A stretch of 18,128 nt of DNA from JBEIJQ01 sp040380145 (GTDB lineage Bacteria > Bacteroidota > Bacteroidia > Chitinophagales > Saprospiraceae), in NCBI GenBank assembly GCA_040380145.1, contig JBEIJQ010000061.1, positions 1-18,128 on the forward strand. The letters are read 5' to 3'. Below the pieces are notes generated by a model. That model did not search any database. It was not told where the DNA came from and saw only the letters and a list, made by a program, of their open reading frames with translations. Shown here one piece after another: positions 1 through 8,469 of the stretch. Both the position numbers and the translations under genes were made by a program. How positions within the stretch are numbered: the first letter of the stretch is position 1; each line of letters starts with the position of its first letter.

Positions 1-3000
1 GGAACCACCGCCCCCTGCGGCACTTTTGCTTGGGGCGAATCCGAAGACTACCGCGTGACCGTCGCTGTGGCCAACAACTGTTCGGGCCAGCCCAACGCCG
101 GAACCGCTTCTTCCAGCCCGGCATCTGTTTGCTCCGGCGTGAACTTCTCCCTCAGTGCCACGGGCACTACCATCGGCCAAGGCATCAACTACCAATGGCA
201 GAGCTCGCCGGATGGCACCTCTTGGTCGAACATCGGCGGCGCTACCAATACCTCTTACACCGCCAACCAAGCGGCCGCGACCTTCTATCGGATGATCACC
301 AACTGTACCTTTTCGGGCCAGAGCAATGTGACCAACAGCGTACAGGTGACCATGCAAAATTTCGTGAATTGCTATTGTGCATCCGGTGCTACCAGCACGG
401 CCGACGACGACATCGGAAATGTGACTTTTGCGGGCATCAACAACGGCGTGGCCAATCCGCTGCTGAACAACCCCGCTTCGGCGAATACCTACACCAATTT
501 CACGGCCACGGTGGCCCCGGCCTCTGTGACGCAGGGAGTTAACTACGCGCTGACCGTTACCCAGATCAACCAAGCGGGATTTTATGCTTGCAATGTTTAC
601 GCTTATTTTGACTGGAACCAAAACGGAAGTTTCCTCGATGCAGGTGAAACCTACATCATCGGCACTACCGCCGCGGCTACCCAGCAAGTGTCGGCATCGA
701 TCGCCGTGCCGCAGAACGCCACGGTGGGCAACACCCGCATGCGGATTGTTTTGGTAGAAACCGCTATCCCTACTCCTTGCGGCACTTACACTTGGGGCGA
801 AACCGAGGATTATCTCGTCAATGTGGTGCTGGGCGTACAGTGCGCCGGCCAGCCGAATGCAGGCACGGCCACTTCTTCGCCGGCCAGCGTCTGCTCCGGT
901 GCCAGCTTCAACCTCGTGGCCAATGGCGTCACGACGGATGTGGGCGTATCCTACCAGTGGCAGAGCTCGCCCGATGGGGTGACCTGGACCGACATGGCCG
1001 GGGCCACCGCCACTACTTATTCCACCACCCAAGTGGCCGCCACGCAATACCGCCTGATGACGACCTGCGCCAACTCCGGCCAGAGCAATGTCACCAATGC
1101 CTTGACTGTGGCGATGAACTCTTTCTTCAACTGCTATTGCGTCATGGCGCACACGGCAGGCTGCGGCAGCGGCGACATCACCAATGTGACCTTCAACACG
1201 CTCAACAACACTACTGCCTGTGCGCCACCGACAGTCGCCAGTTATCCCGCGACTCCGCCCACCACGACCAGTGTGGAACAGTTCCTGATCTATCCGCTGT
1301 CGGTCACGACCATTCAGGCTGCAACGATCATTTCCGTTTGGATCGACTGGAACCAAAACGGGGTGTATGAGGTCTCCGAATGGACCCAAGTGTCCACCAA
1401 CAATGCGGCAGGGGCCACCGCCACCGTCAACATAACGGTGCCCGGTACCGCCCTTCCCGGACAAACGGGCATGCGCATCCGTTCCCGCTTGACCGGCAAC
1501 GTCAACGGCGCAGCCAATGCCTGTACCTCTATGGGCTCCGGCGAAGGCGAAGATTATGTGATCACAGTGCTCGCGGGAACGCCCTGTGTGGATCCCCCCA
1601 CCGCGGGCACGGCTGCTTCCAACGATGTGATGGTCTGCTCCGGACAAAACTTCACCCTCTCGGTTACCGGCAACACGGTCGGCGGCGGACAAACCTATCA
1701 ATGGCAGTCTTCCTCTGACAACGTGACCTGGGCCGATATCGCCGGTGCCGTCAACACGGGCTATACGACCAGCCAGATTGCCGCGACATACTATCGCTTG
1801 ATGTTGACCTGCGGCTCTACGGTGATCACCAATACCGTGTTCGTGAACATGGAAACCATCCTCAACTGCTACTGTGCCAACAACGCTACCAGCACCGCTG
1901 ACGACGACATCGGCAATGTGACCTTCTCCAACATCAACAACGGCGTCGCAACCCCGCTGACGAACAACCCCGCTGCGGTGAACACCTACACCAGCTTCAC
2001 GGCCACTGTTTCGCCCGCACAGGTTACACAGGGCAATACCTACACATTGTCGGTCACCCAGATCAACCAAGGTGGATTTTTCGCCTGCGGCGTCCGGGCG
2101 TTCTTCGACTGGAACCAAGACGGCGACTTCGTAGATGCCGGTGAAGGCTATACGATCGGAACCACGGCCGCCGGTACTCAACTTGTTTCGGCATCGATCT
2201 TGGTGCCCGCAACAGCCACGCCCGGTACCACGGGCATGCGCATCGTGCTGACCGAGAGCGGCAACGCCGCCACCATGACTCCGTGCGGCACCTACACTTG
2301 GGGCGAAACGGAAGATTACCGTGTGAACGTCTCGATTCCCGTGCAGTTGGATCCCTATCCTTTCGCACTGACCGCTCCGGCCAACCAAGGCTGCTTCAGC
2401 AACGCCGAGACCGTTTCGGTGACCGTCGGCAACGCTGGTGTTGCAGCCATCAACTTTGCCACCGACAACCTCACGGTGACGGCTACGGTCAACGGTCCCA
2501 ATGGCACGCAGACCGCTTCGGCCATCTTGACCTCCGGTACCTTGGCGGCCAATGGCACGCAAGTGGTCACGCTGTCTCCGACCATCGACCTGTCGGCCGG
2601 CGGTGCTTATACCTTCTCTTTGAGCACTTCCATGGCCACCGACGGCAATGCGGCCAACAACACCTTGTCGGCCACCCGTACCAACATCACGGCGGTTCGC
2701 CCCTTCAACGAAGGATTCGCCGTGGCTGCTACACCTTCCGGATGGACCACTCCTTCTTGGTTGTATGCCGCCAACCACGGCAACGGCACCAACGGTATTT
2801 ACCAGAACCTCTGGGCCGGCAATGCCGGACCCGCTCAATTCACCCTGCCTCCGATCGGCACGGTGCAGGCAGGTGACGGTTTCAGCTTTGATTATCGCCT
2901 CGTTGACTGGAGCGGCTACCCCAACACGGCAACAGCCAACGCCATCGGTTGGGGAAGCATCGTGGTAGAAGTTTCGACCAACTGCGGCGGTACTTGGAGC

Positions 3001-6000
3001 ACTTTTGCCACCATTGACCCGGGTACCCACATCGAACAGACTGCTTGGGCCACCAAAACCTATCCTTTGACCGCTTATGTGGGCCAGACTGTTCGCTTCC
3101 GCATCACGGTCAACTATGCCTCGGGCGACTGGTATGCCGACTTCGACAACTTCAACCTGACCAACTGCTTCCCGCCGACCAACCTGACCATTTCGGGCAT
3201 CCAACAAACGCTGGCCACGGCGACTTGGACTGCTTCCGGTGCCGCTATTGACTACCAATGGGAATTGTATCAGGGTGTCACGATGGTTCAGTCCGGCACG
3301 ACCGTCGGCACGACCGTCAACTTGACGGGTCTCACGGCCAATACGGCCTACTCTTTCCGGGTGCGCAGCAACTGCGGCGCCGATCAAAGCGCTCAGGTCA
3401 CGGTCAACTTCACTTCCGGACGCTTGGGCGAAGACTTCGCCAACGCAGCCGACTACACCCTCACGGTTCGCGCCAACCAAGCCGCTTGCGGCGGTTCGGT
3501 GGTCACTTCCGGCAATGCACAGAACGGCCCCAGCAATGTAGGCTGCTCCGCCGGTTCGGGTGTTACCCCAGATGACGATGTGTGGTCCATGTTCGTTGCC
3601 CCGGCCAACGGCAACAAACTGATCATTACCACGACGGGCATTTCCAATACCGACTGGGTAATGCAGGTCTGGACCAACGATCCCTCCAACGGAGGCCAAG
3701 TGATTGGCTGTTCCGACGATGTGAACGGCCTGATGCCCCAAATCGAACTCTGCCAATTCGAATACACGGCCGGCCAAAGCTATTATGTCCGCGCTTGGAC
3801 TTGGGGAGTCGGTGGCAGCGGCGCAACGATGAACCTTTGTGTGTACGAGGCTCCCGCTTGCCCGCTCCCGCCTGCCAACGACAACTGTGCCAGCGCCCTG
3901 CCGGTTCCGATCAACCAACCCGGTGTATGCGGAACGCCCGCAGCCGTTTCGGTGACCGGTACCACCTTGGCAGCTACCGCATCGGCTACGCCCAACACGG
4001 CCTGTGCACCCTTCTCCACGCACTTCGATGTTTGGTACCGCTTCGTCTCCGAATCCTGTGCGCCCAACTACACAGCGACCTTCCAGTCTGCTCCGGGCGC
4101 CGCGGTCGGCGTAGCACTTTACCAAGGCAACGACTGCAATACGTTTACCTACGCGGGTTGTTTGGCCAACGCCAACGGTGGCTTCAACCTCAACAACCTA
4201 ACGGGCGGTACCGTGTACTACCTGCGCTTTTACTCGACGGATGCTGCAACTTCCGGATCGTTCACCTTCTGTATGAGCTCTACCACCGCGTTCCCGACCA
4301 ACGTCATCTATGTGAACGACAACGCCCCCGGCGCCAATACCGGCGCCAACTGGTATGACGCTTACAACAACCTGCAGACTGCCCTTGCGGCTGCTACACC
4401 GGGCAAGGTGCTGTATGTGGCCGAAGGCACTTATTATCCGTCCACGACGGGCAACCGCAGTGCCGTGTTCTTGATGCGCAACGGTATCAATCTGTACGGC
4501 GGATTCGATGACGGCGGTGCCATTTGCAACCTCGCCGACCGTGACCCGATCGCCAACCCCACCATCCTATCGGGTGATCTGGGCGTGACCGGGGTGAACA
4601 CCGACAACAGTTTCCGCGTGGTGGTGGCCAAAAACATCGCCTCTTGCGAACTCAACGGATTCAACATCGTTGGGGCCAACTCCACCACCAACGGCGGCGG
4701 TATCTGGCTGGCAGCCGATCTCCCGGGACAACCCACTTCGGTGACCATTCGCCGTTGCGAGATCCAAGGCAACATCTCTTCGCTCAAAGGCGGTGGCTTG
4801 GGTGCTCTGGTCGCAAACTCCAGCATCTTGAACCTTAACATGGACAGCTGCGTGTTCTCCAACAACATCGGACGTGCCGATGGAGGTGGCATCGGTGCCT
4901 ATGCGTTCACCAACGGTGTCTTCAACGCCACCCTCGACCGGACCAATTTCAACGGCAACCAAGCGTTGTCCGGGACTTCTACCAACACAAAAGGCGGGGC
5001 CATCACCACTTGGTGTCACCCTGGAAGTGCCATCAACCTGATCCTGCTCAATTCGAACTTTACGAACAATGTCGCTTCTTTCTCGGGCGGGGCTTTGTAT
5101 CTGAACACCCGCGGCGGATCTCCCACTACCCTGACGGTCACCGGCTGTACCTTCACCAACAACAGTGCTGCCTCCGGTGGTGCCATCTTCAACATCGCAC
5201 AAGGGGGTACCACCAACAGTACCATCACCAATTCGACTTTCACCGGCAACAGCTCCAATAATTTTGGCGGAGCGATCTGCAACTACAACGAATTGGCCGG
5301 AGGAACCGGTAACCACACGGTGACGAACTGTACATTCAACAACAACATCGGCGGCGCCTACGCCGCGGTCTCGTTGAAATTGGGCACCGTCACTTCTACG
5401 ATTACCCGGAGCCGCTTCGCTAACAACACCTCTTTCAACGGAGGCGCCTTCTACTTGGCCTCTACCGGCATCGGTTCGCAGACCAGTTCCTCCATCACGA
5501 ACTGCGTGTTCTACAACAACGCAGCCTCCCGTGACGGCGGTGCATTCCATGTCACCTCCACGGGATCCCTGTCGTTGAACACCAACATCCACAGCTGCTC
5601 GTTCCACTCCAACGACGCAGCACGTCGCGGAGGTGCGATCAACAACCTCGTGATGAAGGCGGGTTCCTCCAACATCACCGCCACCAACACCATCTTCTGG
5701 CAAAACCCGACGGTCGATGCCAAGACCCGCTCCTTCCACAACGAAGGGCTGACGGCCTCCACCACCGTCAACTTCTGTATGTTGGACAGCATCTGCGCCA
5801 ACAACGAAGTGGGTTCCGGCCCCTTCACCTGCAACAGCTGCATCAGCGGAACCAATCCGATGTTCGTCAGCGCCGGAACGGGCAACTTGGCCCTCATGGC
5901 CGGCTCTCCCGCCATCGACGCCGGCACGGCAACGGGTGCGCCAGCTGTCGACTACAACAACGGTCCCCGTCCGCAGGGAGCAGGCTTCGACATCGGTGCC

Positions 6001-6309
6001 TATGAATCCGGTGCCGTCGCTCCGCGCTTGGCCCAAGAAAACGCTTCCGAAGCCACTGCCATGGACGTGAAACTGTTCCCGAACCCCACCTCGGGCTTGT
6101 TCACACTCGAGTTGGGCAACCTGCCCACCGAAGAAGTCACCGTGCAGATTTTCGACATGAAGGGCTCGCTCGTCAACACGCGTGCGCTCTTCGGCGAAAA
6201 CAGCGCCCAGTTCGACCTCGGTGGACTGACCTCCGGTATCTACTTCGTGCGCATCGTGGCGGGCGACCAGATTTCCACGCAGCGCGTGGTGCTGGGCGGA
6301 CGCCCCTGA
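1..6309 (+). CDS. Giant T9SS-exported surface protein with Ig/GEVED repeats and a beta-helix (5' end missing)
   Basis: The reading frame is open from the first base, so the N-terminus and signal peptide lie outside the window; 2102 residues are visible. Order (residues counted from the window start): end of a GEVED domain (1-21); three tandem Ig-like+GEVED units of about 250 residues (27-778), with GEVED signatures such as WGETEDY; a CARDB-like domain (781-898); a MAM-like jelly-roll (899-1055); fibronectin III (1056-1139); two pre-peptidase-C-terminal-like modules (about 1142-1430); a right-handed parallel beta-helix (1435-2001) with repeated FxxN...GGA motifs, ending in GSPAIDAG and DIGAYE, typical of choice-of-anchor Q proteins; and a T9SS type A sorting domain (about 2023-2102) beginning KLFPNPTSG. 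By family knowledge, such proteins cross the outer membrane through the type IX secretion system and are attached to or released from the surface. No catalytic motif was recognised. An adhesin or polysaccharide-binding role is inference. An intrinsic terminator follows the stop codon. Confidence 0.93.
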   Translation, partial: GTTAPCGTFAWGESEDYRVTVAVANNCSGQPNAGTASSSPASVCSGVNFSLSATGTTIGQGINYQWQSSPDGTSWSNIGGATNTSYTANQAAATFYRMITNCTFSGQSNVTNSVQVTMQNFVNCYCASGATSTADDDIGNVTFAGINNGVANPLLNNPASANTYTNFTATVAPASVTQGVNYALTVTQINQAGFYACNVYAYFDWNQNGSFLDAGETYIIGTTAAATQQVSASIAVPQNATVGNTRMRIVLVETAIPTPCGTYTWGETEDYLVNVVLGVQCAGQPNAGTATSSPASVCSGASFNLVANGVTTDVGVSYQWQSSPDGVTWTDMAGATATTYSTTQVAATQYRLMTTCANSGQSNVTNALTVAMNSFFNCYCVMAHTAGCGSGDITNVTFNTLNNTTACAPPTVASYPATPPTTTSVEQFLIYPLSVTTIQAATIISVWIDWNQNGVYEVSEWTQVSTNNAAGATATVNITVPGTALPGQTGMRIRSRLTGNVNGAANACTSMGSGEGEDYVITVLAGTPCVDPPTAGTAASNDVMVCSGQNFTLSVTGNTVGGGQTYQWQSSSDNVTWADIAGAVNTGYTTSQIAATYYRLMLTCGSTVITNTVFVNMETILNCYCANNATSTADDDIGNVTFSNINNGVATPLTNNPAAVNTYTSFTATVSPAQVTQGNTYTLSVTQINQGGFFACGVRAFFDWNQDGDFVDAGEGYTIGTTAAGTQLVSASILVPATATPGTTGMRIVLTESGNAATMTPCGTYTWGETEDYRVNVSIPVQLDPYPFALTAPANQGCFSNAETVSVTVGNAGVAAINFATDNLTVTATVNGPNGTQTASAILTSGTLAANGTQVVTLSPTIDLSAGGAYTFSLSTSMATDGNAANNTLSATRTNITAVRPFNEGFAVAATPSGWTTPSWLYAANHGNGTNGIYQNLWAGNAGPAQFTLPPIGTVQAGDGFSFDYRLVDWSGYPNTATANAIGWGSIVVEVSTNCGGTWSTFATIDPGTHIEQTAWATKTYPLTAYVGQTVRFRITVNYASGDWYADFDNFNLTNCFPPTNLTISGIQQTLATATWTASGAAIDYQWELYQGVTMVQSGTTVGTTVNLTGLTANTAYSFRVRSNCGADQSAQVTVNFTSGRLGEDFANAADYTLTVRANQAACGGSVVTSGNAQNGPSNVGCSAGSGVTPDDDVWSMFVAPANGNKLIITTTGISNTDWVMQVWTNDPSNGGQVIGCSDDVNGLMPQIELCQFEYTAGQSYYVRAWTWGVGGSGATMNLCVYEAPACPLPPANDNCASALPVPINQPGVCGTPAAVSVTGTTLAATASATPNTACAPFSTHFDVWYRFVSESCAPNYTATFQSAPGAAVGVALYQGNDCNTFTYAGCLANANGGFNLNNLTGGTVYYLRFYSTDAATSGSFTFCMSSTTAFPTNVIYVNDNAPGANTGANWYDAYNNLQTALAAATPGKVLYVAEGTYYPSTTGNRSAVFLMRNGINLYGGFDDGGAICNLADRDPIANPTILSGDLGVTGVNTDNSFRVVVAKNIASCELNGFNIVGANSTTNGGGIWLAADLPGQPTSVTIRRCEIQGNISSLKGGGLGALVANSSILNLNMDSCVFSNNIGRADGGGIGAYAFTNGVFNATLDRTNFNGNQALSGTSTNTKGGAITTWCHPGSAINLILLNSNFTNNVASFSGGALYLNTRGGSPTTLTVTGCTFTNNSAASGGAIFNIAQGGTTNSTITNSTFTGNSSNNFGGAICNYNELAGGTGNHTVTNCTFNNNIGGAYAAVSLKLGTVTSTITRSRFANNTSFNGGAFYLASTGIGSQTSSSITNCVFYNNAASRDGGAFHVTSTGSLSLNTNIHSCSFHSNDAARRGGAINNLVMKAGSSNITATNTIFWQNPTVDAKTRSFHNEGLTASTTVNFCMLDSICANNEVGSGPFTCNSCISGTNPMFVSAGTGNLALMAGSPAIDAGTATGAPAVDYNNGPRPQGAGFDIGAYESGAVAPRLAQENASEATAMDVKLFPNPTSGLFTLELGNLPTEEVTVQIFDMKGSLVNTRALFGENSAQFDLGGLTSGIYFVRIVAGDQISTQRVVLGGRP
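79..840 (+). repeat. Ig-like + GEVED tandem unit 1
   Basis: This is the first of three in-frame tandem units of about 250 codons inside the giant surface protein. It starts at the Cys of CSGQPNAGTASSS and contains an Ig-like domain with YQWQSSPDG. It then has a GEVED domain running from NCYC to WGETEDY. The GEVED half is closely similar to that of unit 3, with TSTADDDIGNVTF and NQNG/NQDG segments in common. Boundaries are set by the recurring Cys and are approximate at the domain level. Confidence 0.85.
841..1584 (+). repeat. Ig-like + GEVED tandem unit 2 (divergent GEVED)
   Basis: This is the second tandem unit. Its Ig-like half (CAGQPNAGTATSS, YQWQSSPDG) is almost a copy of unit 1. Its GEVED half (NCYC to GSGEGEDY) is strongly diverged in the first part, with an HTAGCGSGDI segment instead of STADDDIGNV, although the DWNQNG and GMRIR cores remain. 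The Ig and GEVED halves therefore have different histories. Confidence 0.8.
1585..2334 (+). repeat. Ig-like + GEVED tandem unit 3
   Basis: This is the third tandem unit. Its Ig-like half (CVDPPTAGTAASN, YQWQSSSDN) is more diverged from units 1 and 2. Its GEVED half matches unit 1 closely over its whole length (STADDDIGNVTF, VTQINQ, FDWNQDG, CGTYTWGETEDY). The distance between the two matching NCYC motifs is about 1497 bases, an in-frame spacing. Confidence 0.83.
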
Positions 6310-6336
6310 TAGCGCCGCTATCCGTTCCGACTTACC

Positions 6337-6371
6337 AGCGGGGCGACCGATCGGTCGCCCCGCTTTTTTTT
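6337..6371 (+). terminator. Intrinsic terminator after the giant surface gene
   Basis: A perfect 28-base palindrome (6337-6364, centre GATC) can form a 12-bp GC-rich stem (AGCGGGGCGACC with its complement) closed by a 4-base loop. It is followed directly by eight T residues (6364-6371). It lies 28 bases after the stop codon of the upstream gene and is a textbook rho-independent terminator. Because the stem is symmetric it could also act partly on the other strand, but no A-tract of matching quality flanks the left side. Confidence 0.92.
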
Positions 6372-6506
6372 GCAAAAAATGGTTTGACCAGATCGCACTA
6401 AAGGGCCCATCGCCCGATAACGATTTTTTCGCTTTTCATTTGCAGTGTCGCACGATCGATGCTCCGACTTCCCGAACGGCCGGTCGTCCCACGTTTTCGA
6501 CTCTCC

Positions 6507-6535
6507 TTTTTTGTCGCTCCTCATTTGTATATTTG
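6507..6535 (+). promoter_or_regulatory. Putative Bacteroidota-type promoter for the ATP-grasp operon
   Basis: TATATTTG at 6528-6535 is a full match to the TAnnTTTG -7 element of the Bacteroidota primary sigma factor. A T-run ending in TTTG (6507-6513) lies upstream, but its spacing of 14 bases is shorter than the usual 17-23, so the -33 element is weak. The predicted start of transcription is near 6542, leaving a leader of about 57 bases before the ATG at 6599. The site lies inside the longer possible reading frame that begins at 6440, which argues against that earlier start. Confidence 0.5.
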
Positions 6536-6598
6536 CAGACCGTTCGGCCTGAACAAGGCCCTTTCCAGCACTTTTTTCACTTTTTTTACTCCTTTTTC

Positions 6599-7639
6599 AT
6601 GAAAAAAATCGGGATCCTCTTCGGTTGGGAAAATTCCTTCCCATGGGCATTTGTGGACAAGGTGAACAGCCTGGGACTGAAAGACATCAAGGCCGAGGCC
6701 GTCCACATCGACATGGTCGAGCAGGGTATGGCCACGGATTATGCCGTGATCATTGACCGGATTTCGCAGGATGTGCCCTTTTACAGGGCATACCTGAAAA
6801 ACGCTGCGCTCATGGGCACCGCGGTGATGAACAACCCTTTCTGGTGGAGCGCCGACGAAAAGTTTTTCAACAACTGCTTGGCCATCCAAGTGGGCGTACC
6901 GGTTCCCAAAACCGTGCTGCTGCCCTCCTTTGAACGGCCGGCGGATACCCGCGAGGCATCTTTCCGCAACCTCGCCTTCCCGCTGAGTTGGGGCAAGATC
7001 TTCGACCACATCGGCTTCCCGGCCTACATGAAACCCCACTCGGGCGGCGGCTGGAAAAGCGTGTACAAGATCAACGACCGCGAGGAACTTTTCCACAAAT
7101 ACCACGAAACGGGGCAGCTCGTGATGCTGCTCCAAGAAGAAATCCAATTCGAAGAGTACTTCCGTTGCTATTGCCTCGACCGCCAACATGTCAAGATCAT
7201 GCAGTACGAGCCGCGCAACCCGCACCACCTCCGCTATGTGAGCAACAACGGACCTGCTTCGCAGAAACTCCTCGATACGGTACACGACTATGTCCTGCGC
7301 CTCAACAACGCCCTCGGATACGACTTCAACACCGTGGAATTCGCCGTGCGCGACGGCATTCCCTACGCGATTGACTTCTGCAACCCGGCCCCGGATGCCG
7401 ATTTGCACTCCGTCGGACAGGAAAACTTCGATTGGGTGGTGGAACACGCCGCCAAAATGGCCGTAGAGCGTGCCCAATCGGCCCAGCTCGGACAAATGAA
7501 CCTTACTTGGGGCACTTTCGTGCAGCATTCGGCGGCGGGCACTCCGTTGAACGCCGAACCGACCGAAGCACCGGCCGCGGCCCCCAAGAAAAGCGCGGGC
7601 ACCAAAAAATCCTCCTCGGCCCGCAAAAAAGACTCTTGA
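6599..7639 (+). CDS. ATP-grasp family ligase with a lysine-rich C-terminal tail
   Basis: This 346-residue protein starts with MKKIGILFGWENSFP. I chose the ATG at 6599 because the in-frame extension to 6440 is low-quality sequence that would contain the promoter. ATP-grasp enzymes join a carboxylate to an amine or ammonia through an acyl-phosphate. Visible signs are a nucleotide-binding lysine and Gly-rich loop (GFPAYMKPHSGGGW, residues 139-152, K145), an adenine-pocket type segment with two glutamates (LLQEEIQFEEYF, about 175-187), and a metal-ligand region (E247, D259, N262 in DFCNPAPD). The N-terminal 130 residues look like a pre-ATP-grasp domain. Residues from about 312 are Ala/Pro/Lys-rich and probably disordered (KKSAGTKKSSSARKK). 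The substrate is unknown. The gene is followed after 8 bases by a class I amidotransferase-like gene, so ammonia-dependent amide formation is an inference from context. Confidence 0.85.
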   Translation: MKKIGILFGWENSFPWAFVDKVNSLGLKDIKAEAVHIDMVEQGMATDYAVIIDRISQDVPFYRAYLKNAALMGTAVMNNPFWWSADEKFFNNCLAIQVGVPVPKTVLLPSFERPADTREASFRNLAFPLSWGKIFDHIGFPAYMKPHSGGGWKSVYKINDREELFHKYHETGQLVMLLQEEIQFEEYFRCYCLDRQHVKIMQYEPRNPHHLRYVSNNGPASQKLLDTVHDYVLRLNNALGYDFNTVEFAVRDGIPYAIDFCNPAPDADLHSVGQENFDWVVEHAAKMAVERAQSAQLGQMNLTWGTFVQHSAAGTPLNAEPTEAPAAAPKKSAGTKKSSSARKKDS

Positions 7640-7647
7640 GGCCCGCC

Positions 7648-8463
7648 ATGTTCCGCATCGCCGTTTTGGACCTTTACGAGGGCACGCCCAACATGGGCAT
7701 GAACTCCCTTCAACGCCTCGTCGCGTCGTTCGGCGAAGAGCATGGAATGGAAATAGCCGTGGACATTTATGAAGTGCGCCAACGCGCCGAAGTGCCCGAT
7801 TTGTCGTACGACGCCTACATTTCTTCCGGCGGCCCCGGATCGCCGCTCGACAGCGAAGGCTCCCACTGGGAATCTCGCTATTTTGCGCTGATGGACGCCC
7901 TGTTGGCGCACAACGCGGCCCACCCGACGAAAAAACATGTCTTCCTGATTTGCCACTCCTTCCAGTTGTTTTGCCGCTACTACGGCATCGGCACCGTTGA
8001 TTTGCGCAAGACGCCCTCCTTCGGTATTTATCCGGTGAACAAGACCGCGGCCGGGGAAAGCGATCCGTTTTTCGCCGGCCTGGACGAACCGTTTTGGATC
8101 GCCGATTTCCGCAAGTACCAAGTCACCCGCCCCGACGAACGCCGGCTGCGGGAAATGGGGGGAGAAATATTGGCTCTTGAAAAAAAACGCTCACACGTGC
8201 CGCTCGAACGCGCCCTGATGGCCATTCGGTTCACACCCGAGATCTTCGGCACCCAGTTCCACCCGGAAGCCGATCCGGAAGGGATGCTATACTGGTTCGG
8301 CCAAGAGGAAAAACGCCGCCAGATCGTGGACGAACACGGCGAGGAAAAATACCGGGACATGCTGGAACACCTCGGCGATCCCGATAAACTGGCCGCCACG
8401 ATGCAAACGGTCATCCCCCGATTCTTGGCCGCGGCCACGGGCGTTCCGGCCCACAACGCTTGA
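7648..8463 (+). CDS. Class I glutamine amidotransferase-like protein
   Basis: This 271-residue protein starts 8 bases after the ATP-grasp stop codon. Class I (triad) amidotransferases hydrolyse glutamine and pass ammonia to a partner synthetase. The sequence shows an oxyanion-loop type segment (SSGGPGSPLD, 59-68), a candidate nucleophile C102 in LICHSFQLF, and the family's C-terminal His-x-Glu pair in GTQFHPEADPEG (H205, E207). All three triad residues are therefore present in the right order. The usual GxCxG nucleophile elbow is not conserved: the cysteine lies in L-I-C-H-S. A C-terminal helical extension of about 60 residues follows the triad. Other triad-hydrolase relatives such as peptidase-like or acyltransferase members cannot be excluded. 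The tight pairing with an ATP-grasp ligase favours a shared reaction. Confidence 0.82.
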   Translation: MFRIAVLDLYEGTPNMGMNSLQRLVASFGEEHGMEIAVDIYEVRQRAEVPDLSYDAYISSGGPGSPLDSEGSHWESRYFALMDALLAHNAAHPTKKHVFLICHSFQLFCRYYGIGTVDLRKTPSFGIYPVNKTAAGESDPFFAGLDEPFWIADFRKYQVTRPDERRLREMGGEILALEKKRSHVPLERALMAIRFTPEIFGTQFHPEADPEGMLYWFGQEEKRRQIVDEHGEEKYRDMLEHLGDPDKLAATMQTVIPRFLAAATGVPAHNA

Positions 8464-8469
8464 GGGCCG

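Noticed and set aside
4567..6375. A 602-codon open frame on the minus strand, antisense to the beta-helix region
   Set aside because: It is Gly/Val/Arg-rich with no domain, promoter or conserved start. It lies opposite a clearly conserved coding frame, and long antisense frames are expected in GC-rich codon-biased DNA.
6440..6598. Extended N-terminus of the ATP-grasp protein from an ATG at 6440
   Set aside because: The extra 53 residues show no family resemblance, the segment contains a TATATTTG promoter element, and the protein starting at 6599 begins with a typical beta-strand (MKKIGILFG).
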